A stretch of DNA of 13,687 nucleotides from Lachnospiraceae bacterium. Lineage in GTDB: Bacteria > Bacillota > Clostridia > Lachnospirales > Lachnospiraceae. Both the position numbers and the translations under genes were made by a program. The first letter of the stretch is position 1; every line of letters begins with the position of its first letter. Under the pieces are notes generated by a model, which was not told where the DNA came from, made no database searches, and was given only the letters and a program-made list of their open reading frames with translations. Where the stretch lies: assembly GCA_900754855.1 (NCBI GenBank), contig CAAEEI010000091.1, positions 1 to 13,687 on the forward strand, in the 5' to 3' direction. Below are positions 1 through 6,500 of this stretch, in pieces.

Positions 1-1
1 T

Positions 2-682
2 CTTTTGGAGGCGATCACGATTCTTCATAATGAGGTTTTTACGCAGATGAAAGCTAATCTGGAAAAATTGGGAACATTGCGGATGGTGCTTTGTAATTAT
101 TCGCAGTATTCCAGCCGATATGACCATTATCTCAAAGGGGAAATTGAACACGCTTTTGATCCGCAGTACTACGGCGGCGCCCTGTATGATATTAACATTT
201 ATAATATTCATTATTGCGTTGGTCTGTTTGGGGTGCCGGAGGACGTGGAATATTATCCAAATCAAGGGCGTAACGGGATAGATACATCGGGAACGCTGGT
301 GATGAAATACGATGGCTTTTCCGCAGTCTGTACCGGAGCCAAAGATTCCGATAGTCCGGGATATGTCTGTGTGCAGGGAGAAAAGGGCTGGATGAAGGTG
401 GACAGTAAGCCCAATGTGGCATCTGCGCTGGAAACTGTGTATGTGGATGAAGGGGTAACTGAGAAAGTGAGAGACGCGGCGGGCGCTATGGTTCGTGCGA
501 CGATCACAGAACATTTTGAGGCAGAAGAGCAGCACCACCGCATGACCCGGGAATTTCAGGATTTTGCGCGAATCATTGATGAGAAAGATTATGAAACGGC
601 AGAAAAGCTGACCGCAGAATCGGTGGATGTCATTGGCGTTTTGGAAAAAGCCAGAATAAAGGGCGGCATCGTGTTTGAATGA
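2..682 (+). CDS. Gfo/Idh/MocA-family oxidoreductase, C-terminal part (5' end outside window)
   Basis: This is the C-terminal 226 residues of an NAD(P)-dependent sugar or polyol dehydrogenase-like protein. The reading frame is open to the window edge. The TTG at 5 is very unlikely to be the start, because the first visible residues (LLEAITILHNEVF) match the interior helix that normally follows the Rossmann domain. The substrate-domain signature GGALYDINIYNIH lies at 173-211. It is followed by the usual beta-sheet pattern ending in a G-x-K/R-G-W-type turn (GEKGWMKV). The family normally has about 320-350 residues, so roughly 100-120 N-terminal residues with the GxGxxA nucleotide site should lie upstream. 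The gene ends in TGA just before a strong terminator, so it is the last gene of its transcript. Family assignment is firm; the substrate cannot be told from this half. Confidence 0.85.
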   Translation, partial: LLEAITILHNEVFTQMKANLEKLGTLRMVLCNYSQYSSRYDHYLKGEIEHAFDPQYYGGALYDINIYNIHYCVGLFGVPEDVEYYPNQGRNGIDTSGTLVMKYDGFSAVCTGAKDSDSPGYVCVQGEKGWMKVDSKPNVASALETVYVDEGVTEKVRDAAGAMVRATITEHFEAEEQHHRMTREFQDFARIIDEKDYETAEKLTAESVDVIGVLEKARIKGGIVFE

Positions 683-700
683 GGCAGCCTGCTTTCCACG

Positions 701-732
701 GAGAATCCCGGATCACCCGGGATTCTCTTTTT
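701..732 (+). terminator. Rho-independent terminator after the oxidoreductase gene
   Basis: A perfect 11-bp stem (GAGAATCCCGG at 701-711, CCGGGATTCTC at 717-727) with a 5-nt loop is followed by five T residues at 728-732. It separates the oxidoreductase transcript from the aminotransferase gene. Confidence 0.92.
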
Positions 733-734
733 GT

Positions 735-764
735 CTGTCAATCTTTTTCTTCCTGTGGTATCAT
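735..764 (+). promoter_or_regulatory. Candidate sigma-A promoter for the MalY/PatB-like gene
   Basis: CTGTCA (735-740, a moderate -35) is spaced 18 bp from TATCAT (759-764, 5/6 match to the -10 consensus). TG at 756-757 fits an extended -10. It lies immediately after the upstream terminator and about 40 bp before the start codon, which is where a promoter is expected. Assigned by eye only. Confidence 0.45.
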
Positions 765-791
765 CAGGATAGACGAAGAAGACTGACAAAA

Positions 792-811
792 AGGAGGATG
801 ATTTGCAGATG
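792..811 (+). promoter_or_regulatory. Ribosome binding site with two possible starts (TTG 803 or ATG 809)
   Basis: AGGAGG at 792-797 is a full Shine-Dalgarno. TTG at 803 is 5 nt away and in-frame ATG at 809 is 11 nt away. ATG is preferred because family members commonly begin M-K/N-Y-x-F directly before the conserved DRRG. The choice changes the protein by only two residues. Confidence 0.6.
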
Positions 812-2026
812 AAATACGATTTTACTTCTATCATGGATCGAAGGGGGAAGGACGCTCTGGCCATTGACAGTATCGGAGCGGATAAAGTGTGGGGCAATGA
901 ACCGGACGCGCCCGGAGAAGGTTTTGATTTTATTCCCATGTGGGTAGCGGATATGAACTTTCCCACCTGTCCTTCGGTGACCGGAGCGATTATGGACAGA
1001 CTTGCCCATCCGGCTTTTGGATATTTCCGTCCATCGGAAGAATATTATGCCTCGATTATCCGGTGGCAGGAGGAACATTTTGGGGTGACCGGACTGAAAA
1101 AGGAGCATATCGGCTATGAAAATGGCGTACATGGTTGTGTGACCAGCGCAGTCAATGTGCTTTCTCAGCCGGGGGATAAGATTTTAATCCACAGCCCGTT
1201 TTATCTGGGCTTTACTTCGGATATTGAAGGACTGGGGAGAAAATCGGTATTCAGCCCGCTTAAAAAAGATGAAGAAGGAATCTGGCGGATGGATTATGAA
1301 GACATGGACCGAAAATTAAAGGAGAATCATATTCATCTGGCGATTTTCTGTTCTCCGCATAATCCATGCGGACGGGTGTGGGAACGCTGGGAACTGGAAA
1401 AAGCCATGGAAGTCTATCAAGCCAACGACTGTTATGTGATCAGCGATGAAATCTGGGCGGATCTGACTTTCTCCGGGCACAGGCATATTCCTTCCCCGGA
1501 AATCAGCCGCTGGGCGAGAGATCATGTGATTGCTGTTTATGCACCCAGCAAAACCTTTAATATTGCCGGCATGATCGGAAGTTTCCATGTCATTTACAGT
1601 GATTATCTGCGGGACAGAATTACCAGATATGGCAATGCGACCCACTATAATGAAATGAACGTTCTTTCCATGCACGCCCTCATCGGAGCCTATAAACCGG
1701 AAGGCAGTCAGTGGCTTGAGGAGCTGCGAACCGTTCTGGAAGAAAATGCACGATATGCCGTAGATTTTATCCGGGAGAATTTTCATGGAGTAGATGTATC
1801 CATGCCGCAGGGAACGTATATGATTTTCCTGGATTGTACAAAATACTGCGAAGAAGCGGGAATCACCATCGACCAGCTGCTTAAGGCTGGCTGGGATGTG
1901 GGAGTGGGCTGGCAGGACGGAAGACCTTTTGGCGGGCCATGCCATATCCGCATGAATCTTGCTTCGCCGGCCAGCAGAATCCGCGAGGCTTTTGCGCGGC
2001 TTGGGCAGAATGTTTTTCTGCCGTGA
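809..2026 (+). CDS. MalY/PatB-family PLP-dependent aminotransferase / C-S lyase
   Basis: This is a fold-type I PLP enzyme of 405 residues (from ATG 809) in the MalY/PatB branch of class I/II aminotransferases. Known members cleave the C-S bond of cystathionine or cysteine conjugates; some also have a regulatory role, as MalY does in E. coli. Visible signatures, in order, are the N-terminal DRRG segment, PMWVADMNF, YENGVHG in the PLP-phosphate region, NPCGRVW with the substrate/PLP Asn at about residue 185, SDEIWADL with the PLP-ring Asp at about 213, and SKTFNIAG with the Schiff-base Lys at about 248. A carboxylate-binding Arg is likely in the C-terminal RMNLA segment. Length is normal (390-400 is usual) and no frame damage is seen. 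It appears monocistronic, with a terminator upstream and no strong one directly after the stop. Beta-lyase activity is inferred from the family; a plain aminotransferase role remains possible. Confidence 0.9.
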   Translation: MKYDFTSIMDRRGKDALAIDSIGADKVWGNEPDAPGEGFDFIPMWVADMNFPTCPSVTGAIMDRLAHPAFGYFRPSEEYYASIIRWQEEHFGVTGLKKEHIGYENGVHGCVTSAVNVLSQPGDKILIHSPFYLGFTSDIEGLGRKSVFSPLKKDEEGIWRMDYEDMDRKLKENHIHLAIFCSPHNPCGRVWERWELEKAMEVYQANDCYVISDEIWADLTFSGHRHIPSPEISRWARDHVIAVYAPSKTFNIAGMIGSFHVIYSDYLRDRITRYGNATHYNEMNVLSMHALIGAYKPEGSQWLEELRTVLEENARYAVDFIRENFHGVDVSMPQGTYMIFLDCTKYCEEAGITIDQLLKAGWDVGVGWQDGRPFGGPCHIRMNLASPASRIREAFARLGQNVFLP

Positions 2027-2126
2027 TGCAGGGGAGGATGCCGGAGTTGTCCGTTTTCCGGAGAAAAGGGAAAGAATAAAACACAAAAAAGTTCCGCCGG
2101 AAATAAAGAAATATGAATACTTTATA

Positions 2127-2154
2127 TTGATTAATTAAAGAATTATGTTATAAT
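2127..2154 (+). promoter_or_regulatory. Strong candidate sigma-A promoter
   Basis: TTGATT (2127-2132) and a perfect TATAAT (2149-2154) are separated by 16 bp, with TG at 2146-2147 giving an extended -10, in an AT-rich stretch. Transcription would start near 2161, so the first product is the short hairpin RNA ending at the terminator at 2237. This is one of the best -10 matches in the window. Confidence 0.7.
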
Positions 2155-2160
2155 ACTCAA

Positions 2161-2237
2161 TAGAATTATTTTCTACATGAAGTACCCCTCACTTCATAAG
2201 ACGGCTATGCGTAAGATGCATCGCCGTCTCTTTTTTT
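2161..2237 (+). ncRNA. Candidate short structured RNA (sRNA or attenuating leader)
   Basis: The predicted transcript of about 75 nt folds as three consecutive hairpins. The first is TAGAA/TTCTA (2161-2165 with 2171-2175). The second is ATGAAGT/ACTTCAT (2177-2183 with 2191-2197), with a C-rich loop ACCCCTC. The third is the terminator stem at 2199-2229. There is a strong promoter in front and no ORF inside. C-rich loops are typical of Firmicute regulatory RNAs that pair with Shine-Dalgarno regions. I could not match it to a riboswitch class that I know; with about 38 nt before the terminator stem, there is little room for an aptamer. Whether it is independent or a leader of the peptidase genes is open. 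Confidence 0.42.
2199..2237 (+). terminator. Rho-independent terminator of the short RNA, or attenuator
   Basis: Stem AGACGGC (2199-2205) pairs with GCCGTCT (2223-2229). After a T/C mismatch, ATGC (2207-2210) pairs with GCAT (2218-2221) around a 7-nt loop. Seven T residues follow at 2231-2237. It lies only about 105 bp before the prepilin peptidase start, with no equally good promoter in between, so it may act as an attenuator. Confidence 0.85.
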
Positions 2238-2285
2238 ATTTAATTGGAAAATACGTCTTGGAAAACAAAGAGGCTGGGGGGAGAC

Positions 2286-2345
2286 ATGATGGGGAAAGGA
2301 AAAGAGAGAAGCAGGAAGAAGTATGGTGAGGAGGAGATAAAATGA
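2286..2345 (+). CDS. Possible 19-residue leader peptide overlapping the peptidase start
   Basis: ATG at 2286 is preceded by a G-rich ribosome site (GGGGGGAG ending at 2282). It opens a 19-codon frame, MMGKGKERSRKKYGEEEIK, whose TGA (2343-2345) overlaps the ATG of the next gene as ATGA. The peptide is highly charged with no recognisable domain. The arrangement suits translational coupling, but the frame is so short, and so purine-rich, that it may be accidental. Its 3' end also contains the ribosome site of the next gene, which by itself explains part of the coding potential. Confidence 0.25.
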   Translation: MMGKGKERSRKKYGEEEIK

Positions 2346-2824
2346 GGGGGACGGCGGTCGTTTTTATTATCGTGGGCTTTATCAGCGTTTTATGTAAAAT
2401 TGCCTGGGAAGATTATCAGACCGGAAAAATTCCGGACAGGCAAAACGGGATTTTGCTGTTGCTGGGCCTGGCAGCCATGTGGAGCTTTCCGGAAAAACTG
2501 TCCGCCGTGTATCTGCCCAGACCGTCGGTGGCCGGCATGTTTGTGGTCAGTCTTCCTCTGTTTTTGCTGGGGGTGATTCTTCCGGGAAGTCTTGGGGGCG
2601 GCGATGTGAAGCTGATGGCTGCCGGAGGATTTTTCCTTGGCGTGCGGGGGATTCTTCTGGCGGCGGTACTGGGGTTTTTCTGTGCCGGTCTGTATGGAGC
2701 GGGCCTGTTGTTGTGCCGCAGGGCCGGGCGGAAAAGTACATTTCCGCTAGGGCCGTTTTTGTGTCTGGGCATGCTGGGAGCCTTTGTCATATTATGTGCC
2801 GGTGGTTCATATCTTATACTATGA
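2342..2824 (+). CDS. A24-family prepilin peptidase (small, single-domain)
   Basis: This membrane aspartyl peptidase would cleave the leader of type IV prepilin-like proteins at the cytoplasmic face. It has 160 residues. Both catalytic aspartates are in place: D24 in D-Y-Q-T-G-K-I-P-D-R-Q-N and D88 in GGGDVK. Hydrophobic segments at roughly 4-20, 36-48, 64-82, 92-125 and 137-157 fit the 6-7 helix fold. FPLGPFL near residues 134-140 is the usual C-terminal family motif. It lacks the N-terminal zinc/methyltransferase domain of PilD/ComC and resembles the short TadV/CpaA-like members in size. Start ATG 2342 follows GGAGGAG at about 2330-2336. Its stop overlaps the next gene by ATGA, so the two are co-translated. 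No pilin or pilus assembly gene is in the window, so its substrate is unknown. Confidence 0.88.
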   Translation: MRGTAVVFIIVGFISVLCKIAWEDYQTGKIPDRQNGILLLLGLAAMWSFPEKLSAVYLPRPSVAGMFVVSLPLFLLGVILPGSLGGGDVKLMAAGGFFLGVRGILLAAVLGFFCAGLYGAGLLLCRRAGRKSTFPLGPFLCLGMLGAFVILCAGGSYLIL

Positions 2825-3369
2825 GCAGAAGAATTTACGAAAAAAGAAAGAAAAGGCGAAAAAGCCGCTGGAAACCGGGAACAACAGCGAAACTCTGGTG
2901 GAAAGGGATGCGTATGTTGACCGGGATGCTGTGGGGGATATTGTTCGGCGTATTTTTTCTGTCGGGACTGGCTTTTCTGGCCGGACGGCAGATTTATTAT
3001 GAAACTTCCGACAGTATGGAACCGGTAATCCGGAAGGGGAGTATGCTCTTTGTCCGGGAAAAAGACGACTATGGCATCGGGGATATTGTGGCTTTTTATA
3101 CAGAGTTTGGTGGACAGGCCCTTTGCGTGACCCACCGTATTGTGGATAAGGGGCCGGATGGCAGCTATGGTACGAAGGGAGATGCCAATGCGCGGGCGGA
3201 TGAACAACGGCTGTATCAGGAACAGATTCGCGGGCAGGTGACGGAGTATATTCCTTATTTTGGCTATATCGGATTTTTTATCCAGAAAAACAGCGGGCCG
3301 GTTTTTTTGCTGCTTTGTCTTTCCGCCTGTGTGGAAATTTATTGGCTGTCACAAAGCGAAGAATGTTAA
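2821..3369 (+). CDS. Signal peptidase I, S26B (SipW/Sec11-like) type
   Basis: This membrane serine peptidase removes Sec signal peptides on the outer face. It has 182 residues. A strongly basic N-terminus (MSRRIYEKRKKRRKSRW) is followed by a membrane helix at about 35-55. The nucleophile Ser65 sits in SDSMEP. His105 in VTHRIV replaces the general-base Lys of ordinary bacterial LepB. GDANARAD (120-127) carries the conserved Asp residues. A second membrane helix lies near 157-176. The Ser/His arrangement and GDxN box place it in S26B, the family of Bacillus SipW, archaeal and ER signal peptidases. The frame stays open back to 2479, but ATG 2821 is chosen because the upstream part is out-of-frame prepilin peptidase gene and the ATGA overlap is a normal coupled start. 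In known SipW systems the substrates are a few dedicated surface proteins; none is seen here. Confidence 0.9.
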   Translation: MSRRIYEKRKKRRKSRWKPGTTAKLWWKGMRMLTGMLWGILFGVFFLSGLAFLAGRQIYYETSDSMEPVIRKGSMLFVREKDDYGIGDIVAFYTEFGGQALCVTHRIVDKGPDGSYGTKGDANARADEQRLYQEQIRGQVTEYIPYFGYIGFFIQKNSGPVFLLLCLSACVEIYWLSQSEEC

Positions 3370-3438
3370 TCAAAAGTCATAAAAAATGCAAGGAAAATGT
3401 GAAAAAAATATACGAAAGAGAGATGTCAAGGGCAAGAA

Positions 3439-3468
3439 TTGGCATTATACCAGTTTTTGGTGCATAAT
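3439..3468 (+). promoter_or_regulatory. Candidate distal promoter of nifJ
   Basis: TTGGCA (3439-3444) and CATAAT (3463-3468) are each 5/6 matches to sigma-A consensus, with an 18-bp spacer. Predicted start is near 3475, inside the palindrome at 3475-3486. The element overlaps an imperfect dyad (CAAGA 3433-3437 with TCTTG 3468-3472; ACCA 3449-3452 with TGGT 3458-3461). Confidence 0.45.
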
Positions 3469-3474
3469 CTTGTA

Positions 3475-3486
3475 TTTGTATACAAA
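3475..3486. promoter_or_regulatory. Perfect 12-bp palindrome TTTGTATACAAA, candidate operator
   Basis: The two half sites TTTGTA/TACAAA are exact inverted repeats. The core TTGTATACAA fits the TNGT-N-ACNA layout of GntR-family operators. It lies at the predicted start of the distal nifJ promoter and 16 bp upstream of the -35 of the proximal one, a good position for a repressor or activator. The regulator's identity is inference. Confidence 0.45.
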
Positions 3487-3501
3487 CATGGGTGATTTGG
3501 C

Positions 3502-3530
3502 TTTACATTTTCAAAAAAAAATGATAATAT
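3502..3530 (+). promoter_or_regulatory. Candidate proximal promoter of nifJ
   Basis: TTTACA (3502-3507) is a 5/6 -35 match. GATAAT (3523-3528, 15-bp spacer) or the overlapping TAATAT (3525-3530, 17-bp spacer) could serve as the -10. Transcription would begin around 3535-3540, leaving a leader of about 45 nt before the start codon. Confidence 0.5.
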
Positions 3531-3565
3531 TATGTCGAATTAAAACAACCATATCTTTAACTTTT

Positions 3566-3572
3566 AAGGAGG
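3566..3572 (+). promoter_or_regulatory. nifJ: Ribosome binding site deciding the nifJ start
   Basis: AAGGAGG ends 8 nt before ATG 3581 and is a near-perfect Shine-Dalgarno. It settles the start against in-frame upstream ATG codons at 3386 and beyond. Confidence 0.92.
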
Positions 3573-3580
3573 AAAATTCA

Positions 3581-6500
3581 ATGCCAAGAGCAAAACAGTC
3601 TATGGATGGAAATACGGCTGCTGCACATGTTGCTTATGCCTATACAGATGTTGCCGCAATCTATCCTATTACACCATCCAGTCCTATGGCTGACTCCATT
3701 GACCAGTGGGCAGCAGCAGGTCAGGAAAACATTTTTGGTAATCAGGTAGTTGTCAGTGAAATGCAGTCTGAAGCAGGTGCAGCCGGTACTGTACATGGTT
3801 CCCTGGCAGCAGGTGCGATCACCACTACATTTACAGCTTCTCAGGGTCTTCTTCTGATGATTCCTAACATGTATAAAATTGCTGCAGAACAGCTTCCTTG
3901 TGTATTTGATGTTTCTGCACGTACCGTTGCTACACAGTCTCTGAATATCTTCGGTGACCACAGTGACGTTTATGCATGTCGTCAGACCGGTTTCGCTATG
4001 CTGGCTGAGACCAACCCACAGGAAGTTATGGACCTGAGCCCGGTAGCGCATCTTGCAGCTATTGAAGGTAAAGTGCCATTCATCAACTTCTTTGATGGTT
4101 TCCGTACATCCCATGAGATTCAGAAGATTGAAAAATGGGATTATGCTGACCTGAAAGAAATGTGCAATATGGATGCAGTAAAAGCTTTCCGTGAGCATGC
4201 GCTGAATCCGGAAAAACCAGCTATGCGTGGTTCCCATGAAAATGGTGACGTTTTCTTCCAGCATCGTGAAGCATGTAACTCCGTTTATGATGCTTTACCG
4301 GCTGTTGTAGAGAAATACATGGCTAAGGTTAACGAAAAATTAGGAACAAACTACGACTTATTCAACTACTACGGCGCACCGGATGCAGACCGTGTGATCA
4401 TCGCTATGGGATCCATCTGTGACGTAGCAGAAGAAGTAATCGATTATCTGACAAAAGCCGGCGAAAAAGTTGGTCTGATCAAAGTTCGTCTGTACCGTCC
4501 ATGGGTATCTTCCGCATTACTGAAAGTAATTCCGGAAACCGCAAAGAAAATTGCTGTCCTTGACCGTACAAAAGAACCTGGTGCATTAGGCGATCCTCTG
4601 TACCTTGATGTGGCAACCACTCTTCGTGAAGCAGGTCTTAACGATATTATCCTGACAGCAGGACGTTATGGTTTAGGTTCTAAAGATACACCGCCTTCTT
4701 CTGTATTTGCAATTTATACAGAACTGAAGAAAGATGCGCCAAAAGCTCGTTTCACTATCGGTATTGTGGACGACGTGACAAACCTGTCCCTGCCAGAAGT
4801 TAAACCGGCGCCAATCACCTCCGCTCCTGGTACAGTAGAATGTAAATTCTGGGGTCTTGGTGGAGACGGTACCGTTGGTGCAAACAAGAACTCTACAAAG
4901 ATTATCGGTGACCACACAGATAAATATATTCAGGCATACTTCCAGTATGACTCCAAAAAGACCGGTGGTATCACAATTTCTCACTTACGTTTTGGTGATA
5001 ACCCGATCAAGAGCCCATACTACATCAATCAGGCAGACTTCGTTGCCTGTCATAACCCATCCTATGTTATCAAAGGATACAAGATGGTTCAGGACGTAAA
5101 ACCAGGCGGAATCTTCATGATCAACTGCCAGTGGAGCGACGAAGAATTAGATAAACATATGCCTGCAGCAGCAAAGAAATATATTGCAGACAATAACATT
5201 CAGTTATACACCATCAACGCCATCGACAAAGCAATCGAAATTGGTATGGGTAAACGTACCAACACGATCTTACAGTCTGCATTCTTCAAACTGGCGAACA
5301 TCATGCCAATCGAAGAAGCGGTTGACTTCATGAAAGCCGCTGCAAAGAAATCCTACAGCAAGAAGGGTGACGCAGTGGTAGAAATGAACTACAAAGCAAT
5401 CGACGCTGGTGTAGATGCCGTTCATAAAGTAGAGATTCCAGCTTCCTGGTCTAATCCGGAAGCAGATGCTCCGGCAGCTAAACTGGAAGGTAACCCGGCA
5501 ACCGTTAAAATGGTAGAAGAACTGATGAACCCAATCAGCCTTATGGATGGTGACAGCCTGCCAGTATCCGCATTCAAGGATATTGCAGATGGTCAGTTCG
5601 AACTGGGAGCTTCCGCATACGAAAAACGTGGTACAGCCGTATCCGTTCCAGAATGGGATCCGGAAAAATGTATCCAGTGTAACCAGTGTGCATTCGTATG
5701 TTCTCATGCAACGATTCGTCCATTCATGGTAAGCGAAGAAGAAATCAAAGCTGCACCGGACAACATGAAAGTTGCTGATACAAAACCAAAAGCAAGCGAA
5801 TATAAATATACGATGAGCGTATCTCCATTAGACTGTATGGGATGTGGAGAATGTATCACCGTTTGTCCTACCGCTGCAATCAAGATGGTTCCACAGGAAT
5901 CTCAGGCAGCAGAACAGCCGGTATTCGATTACCTGGTAGCAAGTGTAGGCAAAAAACCAGGTGCTCCTGCGGATACAACAGTGAAAGGTTCTCAGTTCAA
6001 TCAGCCACTGCTTGAGTTCTCCGGATCTTGTGCAGGATGTGCAGAGACATCTTACGCTCGTCTGATCACACAGTTATTCGGTGAACAGATGTACATCAGT
6101 AACGCAACAGGATGTTCTTCCATCTGGGGTGGACCTGCTGCTACATGTCCATATACCGTAAACAAAGATTCCAAACAGGGACCTGCATGGGCAAACTCCT
6201 TATTCGAGGACAATGCTGAACATGGTTTCGGTATGTATCTGGGACAGAAAACATTACGTAATCAGGCTATCGCTAAATTAGAGAAGATGGCTGCTTCCGA
6301 TAAAGCAACTGCTGAATTCAAGGCTGCATTCGATAAGTTCATGGAAACAAAAGACATGACAAAAGAAAATGCACCGGCAGCGAAAGCGCTGATCGCAGAG
6401 GTAGAAAAAGCCGCAGCAGCAGGATGTCCTGACGCAGCGGAAGTGCTGGAGAAAAAACAGTACCTGTCCAAGAAATCCGTATGGATCTTCGGTGGTGACG

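Larger units (their letters stand above)
2027..2341. other. Non-coding interval between the MalY-like gene and the prepilin peptidase gene
   Basis: No long ORF is credible here. A weak stem (CCGGA 2041-2045 with TCCGG 2057-2061) lacks a T-run, so no clear terminator follows the aminotransferase gene. The interval then holds a promoter (2127-2154), three hairpins ending in a terminator (2161-2237), a direct repeat TTGGAAAA (2244-2251 and 2258-2265), and a possible short leader ORF (2286-2345). These are annotated separately. Confidence 0.7.

Noticed and set aside
2080..2105. Possible minus-strand terminator (TTCC/GGAA stem with a T-run on the minus strand)
   Set aside because: The stem is only 4 bp with a 3-nt loop and there is no minus-strand gene for it to end.
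2161..2237. preQ1 or another small riboswitch
   Set aside because: The loop is C-rich as in preQ1-I, but the A-rich tail and the conserved stem-loop sequence are missing, and only about 38 nt precede the terminator stem.
2479..2820. Upstream extension of the signal peptidase frame
   Set aside because: It is the out-of-frame shadow of the prepilin peptidase gene. The coupled ATGA start at 2821 directly precedes the expected basic N-terminus and membrane helix.
3386..3580. In-frame upstream extension of nifJ (65 extra codons)
   Set aside because: It runs through two candidate promoters and the ribosome site, has no family counterpart, and the conserved PFOR N-terminus begins at ATG 3581.
3578..4264. 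Long minus-strand ORF inside nifJ
   Set aside because: It is a shadow of the PFOR coding frame and is rich in Cys, His and Phe without any domain pattern.
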